18,668 nt of DNA. Origin: Thermoleophilaceae bacterium. Its GTDB lineage: Bacteria > Actinomycetota > Thermoleophilia > Solirubrobacterales > Thermoleophilaceae. The notes under the pieces were generated by a model. The model saw nothing but the letters and a program-made list of their open reading frames with translations. It was not told the DNA's origin and did no database searches. Positions 1 through 6,307 of the stretch are shown in pieces. Positions within the stretch are counted from its first letter, which is position 1; the number at the start of each line of letters is the position of its first letter. The stretch covers positions 1-18,668 of the forward strand of contig JACCSF010000400.1 in assembly GCA_013813135.1 (NCBI GenBank), written 5' to 3'. The position numbers and the translations under genes are program-made.

Positions 1-875
1 AGATCGCCGAGTCGCTGCCCGACGACGAGGCGCGCCGCGAATACCTCAGCTTCGTGTTCGTGGGAGCCGGTTACGCCGGCCTGGAGGGCATCGCCGAGCT
101 GCAGGACTACGTGGCCGACGTGATCGACCGCTACCCGCGCTGCCGCATCGTCGGCACGCGCTTCGTCCTGGTCGAGGCGCGCGAGCGCGTCATGCCCGAG
201 ATCCCGGCCAGCCTCGCCGAGTTCGCCACGCGGGAGCTGCGCGGCCGCGGCATGGAGATCCTTACGGGCACGATGCTCGAGTCCGCCGAGGCGAACGCCG
301 TCACGCTTTCCACGGGCGAGCGGATCCCCACTCGCCTGCTGTGCTGGACGGCCGGCGTGAAGCCGGCGCCGGTCGTGGGCGAGCTCGGCCTCGCGCTCGG
401 CCCGGAAGGTCGCATCGAGGTGGACGCCACCATGCGCGTCGCCGGCAGGTCGAACATATGGGCGATCGGCGACGCGGCCGCCGTGCCGGACCCCGCCAAG
501 CACCGGCGCGCGCCCACGCCGCCGACCTGCCAGCACGCCATTCGCCAAGGACGGCGGGTGGCGGAGAACGTGGCGGCGACGATGCGTGGCCGGACGCCGA
601 AGCCGTTCCGCTACCGCACGCTCGGCGTGTTCGTGGACATGGGCCAGCACAAGGCTGTGGCGACGGTCCTCGGCCTGCGCCTGCGCGGATTTCCGGCGTG
701 GTTCGCGGCCCGTACCTACCACCTCGCGATGATGCCCGGCCTCGAGCGCCAGGTGCGGCTGGCCGTCGACTGGAGCGTGGGCCTGCTGTTCGGCCGCGCC
801 TCGGCGGAGCTCGGTCAGCTCGGCCACCCCGCGTCCCTCGGGGATCCACACCAAGACACGGCGGCGACCCGTTGA
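1..875 (+). CDS. ndh: Type II NADH dehydrogenase / NAD(P)-FAD oxidoreductase, 5'-truncated by the window edge
   Basis: The reading frame is open from base 3, so only the C-terminal 290 or so residues are visible and the start is outside the window. The family is a single-subunit flavoprotein at the inner face of the membrane that passes electrons from NADH to quinone without pumping protons. Visible signs are a Rossmann dinucleotide motif FVGAGYAGLEG near the left edge (the second, NADH-binding fold), an FAD-contact motif IWAIGDAAAVPDPA about 95 residues before the amphipathic tail, and a C-terminal segment rich in aromatic and basic residues (AARTYHLAMMPGLERQVR) of the kind that anchors NDH-2 to the membrane. 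The N-terminal FAD fold is not visible. The stop overlaps the next gene's start as TTGA. The presence of men genes downstream agrees with a menaquinone-reducing role. Another member of the pyridine nucleotide-disulphide oxidoreductase family cannot be excluded. Confidence 0.87.
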   Translation, partial: IAESLPDDEARREYLSFVFVGAGYAGLEGIAELQDYVADVIDRYPRCRIVGTRFVLVEARERVMPEIPASLAEFATRELRGRGMEILTGTMLESAEANAVTLSTGERIPTRLLCWTAGVKPAPVVGELGLALGPEGRIEVDATMRVAGRSNIWAIGDAAAVPDPAKHRRAPTPPTCQHAIRQGRRVAENVAATMRGRTPKPFRYRTLGVFVDMGQHKAVATVLGLRLRGFPAWFAARTYHLAMMPGLERQVRLAVDWSVGLLFGRASAELGQLGHPASLGDPHQDTAATR

Positions 876-1819
876 GCGTCCTCTCGTTCCGCGAGGGCCG
901 CGCGACCGACCTGCGCGGCACGTTCGAGCTCGGCGAGGCCGCACTGGACGTCTCGCGCAAGGAGCGCGGCCTGCTACCGCCAGAGCACCAGCGTGTCCCG
1001 GAGGACCTCGACGCCCGCTGGGAGCAGGCGCGCGGCCTGCTCGAGTTCATCGTGGCCCAGGCGGACGGTACATTCGTGATCTGCGAGGACGAGGACCAGC
1101 TGGTGGGCTACACGCGCGTCGCTCGCTTCGGGGAGATGGACGAGCTGACGGAGCTTTGGGTGGCGCAGTCCCATGCCGGCCTGGGAGTGGGGCGGGCCCT
1201 GTTGCAGCGCTGCTGGCCGGACTCGCCCACGCCCGACCTCGGCCGCGTGGTGCTCGGAATCGGCCGGCCGGCCGACCTCACGCTCTACACCCAGTTCGGC
1301 GTGATGCCCGTGAGCGGCCATTGGCACCTGCGCCACCGCACCGAGGAGTACCTGGAGCGCCGCTCGCAGGAGATCGACGCACCGCCGACCGAGGTTCACG
1401 CGCTCACCCCGGAGCGCGCGGTGGCCGAGTGGAAGCGGCTGGAGCCGTCGGCGATCGGCCACGAGCGGCCGCTGCTGCACGAGTTCTTCGGGCGCACGCG
1501 TACCTGCCTCGCGACGATGGGCGGCGGGCGAGGCGAGGCGACGGCGCTCTGCTGGGTCAGCTCGGACGCCGAAATCGGGCCGGCGGTGGGGGAGGCGGCC
1601 CAGGACCTCGTGCCGGTGGTGCTTGCCGCGCTCGACCGCGTGGCCAAGATGCAGGAGCCCGAGAGCTTCGGCGTGTTCTGCACGACCGACTCGTGGTGGC
1701 TGCTCGACCGCCTGCGGCGGCTCGGCTTCCACGTGCACTGGCCGGGCTGGGTCATGAGCTCGGTGCCGCTGCCCGGGCTCGACCGCTACCTCGCCACGCG
1801 CCCCGCTCGGCTCCTGTAA
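872..1819 (+). CDS. GNAT-family N-acetyltransferase with two GNAT-like halves
   Basis: 315 aa from a TTG start that overlaps the upstream TGA in the 4-nt sequence TTGA. This start is chosen because conserved-looking sequence (SVLSFREGRATD) begins immediately, and the overlap implies translational coupling. The N-terminal half (about residues 5-155) is a recognisable GNAT fold. It has the acetyl-CoA pyrophosphate loop HAGLGVGRAL at about 101-110, preceded by the strand LTELWV, and ends in a YTQFGVMPVSGHW segment. Residues about 175-310 follow the same secondary-structure rhythm, ending in LRRLGFHVHWPGWVMSS, but have no clear Q/RxxGxG/A loop, so this looks like a degenerate second GNAT domain as in Eis/MshD-like tandem enzymes. 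The substrate is unknown. It probably shares a transcript with the NADH dehydrogenase. A hairpin follows the stop. Confidence 0.82.
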   Translation: MSVLSFREGRATDLRGTFELGEAALDVSRKERGLLPPEHQRVPEDLDARWEQARGLLEFIVAQADGTFVICEDEDQLVGYTRVARFGEMDELTELWVAQSHAGLGVGRALLQRCWPDSPTPDLGRVVLGIGRPADLTLYTQFGVMPVSGHWHLRHRTEEYLERRSQEIDAPPTEVHALTPERAVAEWKRLEPSAIGHERPLLHEFFGRTRTCLATMGGGRGEATALCWVSSDAEIGPAVGEAAQDLVPVVLAALDRVAKMQEPESFGVFCTTDSWWLLDRLRRLGFHVHWPGWVMSSVPLPGLDRYLATRPARLL

Positions 1820-1831
1820 GCCGTCTCGCGC

Positions 1832-1852
1832 GCACTCGGCTGAGGCGAGTGC
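1832..1852 (+). terminator. Candidate hairpin terminator after the GNAT gene
   Basis: GCACTCG at 1832-1838 and CGAGTGC at 1846-1852 form a perfect 7-bp stem with a 7-nt loop, 12 nt after the TAA of the GNAT gene. No T-run follows, so this is not a classical intrinsic terminator. High-GC actinobacteria often lack the U-tract. A new promoter-like sequence follows within 20 nt, which fits a transcription-unit boundary here. Confidence 0.4.
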
Positions 1853-1868
1853 CTGCGGCTGGGCTCCC

Positions 1869-1874
1869 TAAACT
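1869..1874 (+). promoter_or_regulatory. Possible -10 box giving a leaderless start for the 57-aa membrane protein
   Basis: TAAACT fits the TAnnnT pattern of an actinobacterial -10 element. It lies 7 nt before the ATG at 1882, so the transcript would start at or next to the ATG. There is no Shine-Dalgarno sequence before that ATG, which agrees with leaderless translation. No convincing -35 is seen. Confidence 0.33.
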
Positions 1875-1881
1875 TGGCCTT

Positions 1882-2055
1882 ATGGGTCAACTGGTCGCGG
1901 ATGCCGGTCGCAAGCTCATCGCCGTGGCGGTGCTGCTGGTGGCGGCCTACATCCTGTTCAAGGTCGTGCTGGGCTTTGTCGCGGCGGTCGCGTGGATCGT
2001 GATCGCCGTGCTGGCCGTCGTCGCGGTCGTCTGGGCGCTCGGCGTACTTCGCTAG
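1882..2055 (+). CDS. Small hydrophobic membrane protein, 57 aa
   Basis: A 57-residue protein starting at ATG 1882 and ending with TAG. After a short polar head (MGQLVADAGRK) nearly the whole chain is hydrophobic: one membrane segment at about residues 12-31 (LIAVAVLLVAAYILFKVVLG) and a second at about 33-54, ending in GVLR. I recognise no family. It lies 15 nt before the next small membrane-protein gene on the same strand, so the two are probably co-transcribed. The ATG is supported by the polar N-terminus followed by a clean membrane segment and by a possible -10 box just upstream. The same frame stays open far upstream, but there it is a shadow of the GNAT gene. The function is unknown. Confidence 0.6.
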   Translation: MGQLVADAGRKLIAVAVLLVAAYILFKVVLGFVAAVAWIVIAVLAVVAVVWALGVLR

Positions 2056-2070
2056 GGCGGATCGCCGCCC

Positions 2071-2337
2071 GTGGAGTTCGTCGTCCTCGCGTTCTTCTGC
2101 GGCCTGTCGGCTGGGGTGATCGGCAGGCTCAAGGGCAGCTCCTTCTGGATCTGGTTCGCGGTCGGCGCGGTCCTGCCGCTGCTGGGCACGCTCGCGGCGG
2201 TCCTCTACCGCTCCGAGCGCCGCGAGCCGAGGCGCCGGTGCCCGGAGTGCGGCAAGGTGCTGGCAGTGCACGTGCAGGTCTGCACGCGCTGCGGCCGGGA
2301 CCTCGAATGGCCCGACGAGGTCCTGCCGGCCCGCTGA
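2071..2337 (+). CDS. Small membrane protein with C-terminal zinc ribbon, 88 aa
   Basis: GTG start at 2071, 15 nt after the preceding small gene. Residues about 3-18 (FVVLAFFCGLSAGVIG) and about 25-45 (FWIWFAVGAVLPLLGTLAAVL) are two membrane segments joined by a short RLKGSS loop. The segment after the second helix is strongly basic (YRSERREPRRR). The tail then carries CPECGK...CTRCGRD, two CxxC knuckles 14 residues apart, as in a zinc ribbon. The protein would be a membrane hairpin with a probably cytosolic zinc-binding tail. This architecture is common among uncharacterised actinobacterial proteins, and no specific function can be assigned. Co-transcription with the 57-aa gene is likely. Confidence 0.72.
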   Translation: MEFVVLAFFCGLSAGVIGRLKGSSFWIWFAVGAVLPLLGTLAAVLYRSERREPRRRCPECGKVLAVHVQVCTRCGRDLEWPDEVLPAR

Positions 2338-2366
2338 ACGAAGCCTCCCAGGCCGCAGAAACCCGC

Positions 2367-2375
2367 TGGTAGACT
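2367..2375 (+). promoter_or_regulatory. Candidate extended -10 promoter for ilvBN
   Basis: TGGTAGACT contains TGn followed by TAGACT, a good extended -10 (TGnTAnnnT). It lies in the 105-bp gap before ilvB and would give a leader of about 60 nt. No clear -35 is visible. No leader-peptide run of branched-chain codons was seen in the leader. Confidence 0.42.
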
Positions 2376-2423
2376 GCCTTTCCCGCGCTGGCCACCGGGC
2401 CGGTCGCGCGCACCCTCATCCGG

Positions 2424-2437
2424 AAGGAGCAGGAGAG
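2424..2437 (+). promoter_or_regulatory. ilvB: Ribosome binding site of ilvB
   Basis: Two purine-rich Shine-Dalgarno-like stretches, AAGGAG (2424-2429) and AGGAGAG (2431-2437), precede ATG 2443. The second is at normal spacing (5-7 nt). It is one of only two clear Shine-Dalgarno sequences in the window, the other being before the first mce gene, and it settles the ilvB start. Confidence 0.65.
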
Positions 2438-2442
2438 CCGTC

Positions 2443-4119
2443 ATGCGAGCCGTCGACGCCATCATGGAGTGCCTCAAGGCCGAGGGCGTCGAGCACGTAT
2501 TCGGGATTCCCGGCGGCGCCAACCTCCCGACCTACGACGCCCTCTACGACGCCGGCATCCGCCACGTGCAGTGCCGGCACGAGCAGGGCGCCGGCCACGC
2601 GGCCGAGGGCTACGCGAAGGCCAGCGGCCGAGTGGGCGTGGCGCTCGCCACGAGCGGGCCCGGCGCCACCAATCTCGTCACCGCGATCGCCGACGCGATG
2701 ATGGACAGCGTGCCGACCGTGTTCCTCACGGGGCAGGTCCGCACGGACCTGATCGGCACCGACGGCTTTCAGGAGGCCGACATCTCCGGCATCACGATGC
2801 CGATCGTCAAGCACTCGATCCTGATCCAGGACCCGCGCGACATCCCGAAGGCGATCCACGAGGCGTTCCACATCGCATCGAGCGGGCGGCCCGGCCCGGT
2901 CCTGGTGGACGTGCCGCAGGACCTGTCGCGCGCCGACATCCCGTATGAGCCGGTCACCAAGGTGCACCTGCCGGGCTACCAGCCCACAACGGATGGCAAC
3001 GCGAAGCAGATCCGCCTGGCGGCGAAGGCGATGGCCAACGCGCGCCGGCCGGTGATCTACGGCGGCGGCGGCGTGATCAACGCCGGAGCCGGGCAGGAGT
3101 TCCGCGACTTCTCCCTATCGGACAACCTGCCGGTCACGTGCACGCTGATGGGGCTGGGCTCTTTCCCCGCCGATCACGTGCAGTGGCTCGGGATGCCCGG
3201 CATGCATGGCACGCGCACGGCGAACTACGCGATGGACGAGGCCGACCTGATCGTCGCGATCGGGGCCCGGTTCGACGACCGCGTGACCGGCAAGCTGTCG
3301 GAGTTCGCGCCGCGCGCAAAGTTCATCCACATCGACGTCGACCCGGCGGAGATCTCGAAGAACGTGCCGGCTCACATCCCGATCGTCGGCGACGCGAAGA
3401 GCATCCTGCCCAAGCTGACCGCCGAGTACCGGGCGCTGGCCGCCGACCCCGCCCGCCTCGAGGGCTGGTGGCAGCGCCTCCACGGCTGGCAGGAGAAGTA
3501 CCCGCTTCGCTACGACGACTCGGAGGACTCCGAGATCAAGCCGCAGTACATGGTCGAGGCGATGTTCGAGGCCACCGGCGGCCAGGCGATCGTCACGTCC
3601 GACGTCGGCCAGCACCAGATGTGGGCGGCGCAGTACTACGGCTTCACCCGCCCGCGCCAGTGGATCAACTCCGGCGGCCTGGGCACGATGGGCTTCGGCC
3701 TGCCTTCTGCCATGGGCGCGAAGGTGGCCTGCCCCGACCAGGACGTGGTCTGCATCGCCGGCGACGGCTCGCTGATCATGAACGTGCAGGAGTTTGCGAC
3801 CTGCGTCGACGGGCAGATCCCGGTGAAGGTGTTCCTGATGAACAACGGCTACCTGGGCATGGTGCGCCAGTGGCAGGAGCTGTTCTGGGACAAGCGCTAC
3901 TCGTCGGTGAAGATGGGCTCGAGCCCCGACTGGGTGAAGCTGGCTGAGGCCTTCGGGGCCACGGGCATGCTCGTGTCGGACAAGTCCGAGCTGAAGGACG
4001 CCTTCCGCTCCGCGCTCGCGGAGGAAGGCCCGGTCCTCGTCGACGTGCGGGTGACCAAGGAGGAGAACTGCTACCCGATGATCCCGGCCGGTCAGGCCGC
4101 CCGGGACATGGTCGGCTGA
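2443..4119 (+). CDS. ilvB: Acetolactate (acetohydroxyacid) synthase large, catalytic subunit
   Basis: 558 aa. A ThDP-, FAD- and Mg-dependent enzyme that condenses two pyruvates, or pyruvate with 2-ketobutyrate, in the first common step of valine, leucine and isoleucine synthesis. The N-terminal ThDP-PYR domain shows FGIPGGANLPTYDAL (about 20-34) and RHEQGAGHAAEGYAKA (45-60), in which E47 is the cofactor-activating glutamate. FQEADISGITMPIVKHS (109-125) and GARFDDRVTGK (274-284) are AHAS hallmarks. The C-terminal ThDP-binding motif is GDGSLIMN...MNNGYLGMVRQWQ, with GDGS at 440-443 and the paired Asn at 467-468. Length is near the lower end for the family. ATG 2443 follows a strong ribosome binding site. 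Followed 3 nt later by ilvN, its regulatory partner. Confidence 0.96.
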   Translation: MRAVDAIMECLKAEGVEHVFGIPGGANLPTYDALYDAGIRHVQCRHEQGAGHAAEGYAKASGRVGVALATSGPGATNLVTAIADAMMDSVPTVFLTGQVRTDLIGTDGFQEADISGITMPIVKHSILIQDPRDIPKAIHEAFHIASSGRPGPVLVDVPQDLSRADIPYEPVTKVHLPGYQPTTDGNAKQIRLAAKAMANARRPVIYGGGGVINAGAGQEFRDFSLSDNLPVTCTLMGLGSFPADHVQWLGMPGMHGTRTANYAMDEADLIVAIGARFDDRVTGKLSEFAPRAKFIHIDVDPAEISKNVPAHIPIVGDAKSILPKLTAEYRALAADPARLEGWWQRLHGWQEKYPLRYDDSEDSEIKPQYMVEAMFEATGGQAIVTSDVGQHQMWAAQYYGFTRPRQWINSGGLGTMGFGLPSAMGAKVACPDQDVVCIAGDGSLIMNVQEFATCVDGQIPVKVFLMNNGYLGMVRQWQELFWDKRYSSVKMGSSPDWVKLAEAFGATGMLVSDKSELKDAFRSALAEEGPVLVDVRVTKEENCYPMIPAGQAARDMVG

Positions 4120-4122
4120 CCG

Positions 4123-4683
4123 ATGGGCGAACCTGGCACCAAGGAAGTGCTCGTCCTCGAGGATCTCGAGGTCAGCGGGCGCGGACGCACCGGCCGCAAG
4201 CACATCCTCTCGATCCTGGTAGAGAACAAGCCGGGTGTCCTGGCCCGCATCGCGGGGCTGTTCGCGCGCCGCGGCTTCAACATCGACTCGCTGGCGGTCG
4301 GCCCGACCGACGACGAGTCGATGTCCCGCATCACGCTCACGGTGGACGGGGCGGCGCACCCGATCGACCAGGTCACCAAGCAGCTCCACAAGCTGGTCCA
4401 CGTGATCAAGATCCGCGACCTCGAGCCGGGCGACACCGTCGCCCGCGAGCTCGCCCTCTTCAAGATCTCCTGCCAGGACGGCGACACCCGCGCCCAGGTC
4501 ACCCAGTACGCGGACATCTTTCGCGGCAAGACCGTCGACGTGTCGAAGCGCTCGGTGACCGTCGAGGTCACCGGCACCGACGACAAGATCGCCGCCTTCG
4601 AGGAGCTCGTCCGCCCGTTCGGCCTGATCGAGATGGTCCGCACGGGTGAGATCGCGGTATCGCGCGGGCGCGGCACCACGTAA
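4123..4683 (+). CDS. ilvN: Acetolactate synthase small, regulatory subunit
   Basis: 186 aa. The regulatory subunit of AHAS, which stimulates the catalytic subunit and mediates valine feedback inhibition. An ACT domain begins at about residue 26 with HILSILVENKPGVLARIAGLF and RRGFNIDSLAVG, the classical valine-binding region. The C-terminal domain (about 100-186) includes RGKTVDVSKRSVTVEVTG and FGLIEMVRTGEIAVSRG, typical of IlvN. The N-terminus has about 20 extra residues (EVLVLEDLEVSGRGRTGRK) before the usual family start. ATG 4123 sits 3 nt after the ilvB stop, indicating tight operonic coupling; a later GTG at 4147 is the alternative start. ilvC, which often follows ilvBN, is absent: the next gene is menF after a 129-bp gap. 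Confidence 0.95.
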   Translation: MGEPGTKEVLVLEDLEVSGRGRTGRKHILSILVENKPGVLARIAGLFARRGFNIDSLAVGPTDDESMSRITLTVDGAAHPIDQVTKQLHKLVHVIKIRDLEPGDTVARELALFKISCQDGDTRAQVTQYADIFRGKTVDVSKRSVTVEVTGTDDKIAAFEELVRPFGLIEMVRTGEIAVSRGRGTT

Positions 4684-4725
4684 GCGGCGCTTCGGACTAC
4701 GGCAACAACAGGGGCGGTCCGAGCT

Positions 4726-4797
4726 GAGTGTGGGCTGCGCTGGGCGTCATATGCGCGTCGCTCGCAGACCCACACTCCTGCCAAGGCCGCCCGGACC
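4726..4797 (+). promoter_or_regulatory. Copy 1 of a repeated hairpin element plus conserved CAAGG block, upstream of menF
   Basis: The outer arms GAGTGTGGG (4726-4734) and CCCACACTC (4769-4777) are perfect inverted repeats. They extend inward as CTGCG (4735-4739) with CGCAG (4763-4767), bulging A4768. Inside a 3x3 internal loop a second helix can form: 4743-4747 (GGCGT) with 4755-4759 (GCGTC), including two G-U pairs, capped by the 7-nt loop CATATGC (4748-4754). Immediately downstream is the block CTGCCAAGGCCGCCCGGACC (4778-4797), which matches the menH copy at 14 of 20 positions including CAAGG. The menF ATG is at 4813. A second copy with the same architecture is at 16601-16671. It could be a structured 5' leader or an operator. 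A plain ilvN terminator is disfavoured by the second copy's location. Confidence 0.68.
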
Positions 4798-4812
4798 GTC
4801 ATCATTTAGCGC

Positions 4813-6249
4813 ATGTCGTTCGCGGCAACACGGGTCCAGAACCCGTACGCGCTGAGCGCAGAGGCACGCGCGCTGCTCGCGGAACGCATCGAAAGCGCCG
4901 TCGCGCGCGCCCCCGCGCTCGCTTCGGTCACGCTGACGCTCCCGGCTGAGCTTGACCTCGCGGCGGCAGTGATGCGCGCCCGGCGCCGCGACGATCGCTT
5001 CTTCTGCTTCGAGCAGCCCGACCGCGACGGCTTCGTGCTCGCGGGGCTTGGCTGCGCTGTCGCGCTCGAGGCCCGCGGGGCCGGCCGCTTCCGTGAGGTG
5101 GCGACGCGGGCGCGACTGATGGCCCGGCGGGCCTTCGTCGACGATCCCGCCAGCGACGCCGATCGCCCGGCCTCCGCGGGCCCGGTGTTCGTCGGCGGCT
5201 TCGCCTTCGCCGACGACGGCGGCGGCACCCCTGAGTGGGCGTCGCTGGCGCCCGCTTCGCTGGTGCTGCCCGAGGTGTCCCTTGCCGGCCACCGCGGTCA
5301 GGCGCGCATGACGGTGTCCGTCGTCGCGGACGGCCGCCAGGCGCCCGCAGCGCTGCTGGAGCGCGCGCTGGCCCGCGTCGCCGAGCTGGAGCCCGCCTCC
5401 ATGCCGCTGATCGACCCGGACCCCGTGCAGCGGACGCGGGTGGCCAGCGCGGCCCCGCCCTTGCACTACGAGCAGGCGGTCGAGCGTGCCGTGGAGCGCA
5501 TCCGCGCGGGCCAGCTGGAGAAGGTGGTGCTGGCGCGCGAGGTGCGCGCCCACGCCGCGAACGCGCACGATCCCGGCGCCGTGGTCGGCGCGCTGCGCGC
5601 CGCCTTCCCGGCGTGCTTCTGCTGGTGCGTCGGCACGCCCGAGCTGGCCTTCGTCGGCGCCAGCCCCGAGCTGCTGGTGCGCCGCGACGGCGCCCGCGCT
5701 CAGACCGTCGCCTTGGCGGGCACCACCCGCCGCAGTGCGGACCCCGCCGTCGACGACCACCTCGGTGAGCAACTGCTGCGCAGCGTCAAGGACCGCGAGG
5801 AGCAGGCGATCGTGGCGCGCCGCATCATGCGCACGCTCGAGCCCGTCAGCGTGTGGGTCACCGCGGCCGATGAGCCCGTGCTCGTGAAGGTCCAGAACGT
5901 CCAACATTTGGCCACCCCAATCCGGGCGCAGCTGGCCGATCCGCTGCCCGCGGTCGAGCTGGCGGGGATGCTGCTGCCCACCCCTGCGGTCGGCGGCGAG
6001 CCGCGCGAAGCCGCATTGCCACTGATTCCGGCGCTGGAAGGGCTCGACCGCGGTTGGTACGCCGGGGCCGTCGGCTGGACCGACCTGGGGGAGGACGGGG
6101 AGTTCTGCGTGGCCCTGCGCTGCGCGTTGCTCCGGGGCCGGCACGCGCATCTCTACGCGGGTTGTGGAATCGTGCGGGACTCGGTTCCGGCCGAGGAGCT
6201 CGCGGAAAGCGAGGTCAAGTTCGAGGCGATGCTGCCGCTGCTTTCGTGA
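4813..6249 (+). CDS. menF: Isochorismate synthase, menaquinone pathway
   Basis: 478 aa. Converts chorismate to isochorismate, the entry step of menaquinone synthesis, in the cytosol with Mg2+. The C-terminal two thirds is a chorismate-binding (anthranilate/isochorismate synthase) domain: LEKVVLAREV (K237, the expected general base of EntC/MenF enzymes), VGASPELLVRRDG (E286), LAGTTRR (301-307), VQHLATPI (H365), GWYAGAVGW (414-422) and the metal-binding C-terminus GCGIVRDSVPAEELAESEVKFEAML. The family HPTPAxxG motif reads LLPTPAVGG (387-395), with Leu in place of His. ATG 4813 is the first possible start because TAG lies in frame at 4807-4809. No Shine-Dalgarno is seen. The gene is preceded by the hairpin element and followed after 58 nt by the first mce gene. 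A salicylate-type MST enzyme is an alternative, but the menD/H/C context argues for MenF. Confidence 0.9.
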   Translation: MSFAATRVQNPYALSAEARALLAERIESAVARAPALASVTLTLPAELDLAAAVMRARRRDDRFFCFEQPDRDGFVLAGLGCAVALEARGAGRFREVATRARLMARRAFVDDPASDADRPASAGPVFVGGFAFADDGGGTPEWASLAPASLVLPEVSLAGHRGQARMTVSVVADGRQAPAALLERALARVAELEPASMPLIDPDPVQRTRVASAAPPLHYEQAVERAVERIRAGQLEKVVLAREVRAHAANAHDPGAVVGALRAAFPACFCWCVGTPELAFVGASPELLVRRDGARAQTVALAGTTRRSADPAVDDHLGEQLLRSVKDREEQAIVARRIMRTLEPVSVWVTAADEPVLVKVQNVQHLATPIRAQLADPLPAVELAGMLLPTPAVGGEPREAALPLIPALEGLDRGWYAGAVGWTDLGEDGEFCVALRCALLRGRHAHLYAGCGIVRDSVPAEELAESEVKFEAMLPLLS

Positions 6250-6288
6250 GCAGCGGTCGGCGCCGCGGCCGAGTGATGGCGGTCCTAC

Positions 6289-6295
6289 GGAGAGG
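6289..6295 (+). promoter_or_regulatory. Ribosome binding site of the first mce gene
   Basis: GGAGAGG ends 12 nt before ATG 6308, in the 58-nt gap after menF. The spacing is slightly long. It is the only clear Shine-Dalgarno before the six-gene mce run; the other five starts rely on overlapping stop codons. Confidence 0.45.
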
Positions 6296-6307
6296 TCGAC
6301 GGACGGT

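Noticed and set aside
341..871. In-frame extension of the GNAT gene upstream to 341
   Set aside because: It would overlap the NADH dehydrogenase in another frame and reads as Arg/Gly/Ala-rich low-complexity sequence. The family-like sequence starts only at TTG 872.
2376..2442. Attenuator or leader peptide upstream of ilvB
   Set aside because: No short frame with a run of Leu/Val/Ile codons and no convincing alternative hairpins in the 60-nt leader.
4693..4723. Second small hairpin TTCGGAC/GTCCGAG just upstream of the menF element (about 4691-4697 with 4717-4723)
   Set aside because: Short stem with one G-U pair and a 19-nt loop in GC-rich DNA, and the same structure is not found before copy 2. 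It could be part of the leader or an ilvN terminator, but support is too weak to annotate.
4726..4777. Hairpin read as an intrinsic terminator of ilvN
   Set aside because: No U-tract follows, and a second copy with the same architecture stands in the menD/menH divergent promoter region where no plus-strand gene ends. A regulatory role at men genes fits better.
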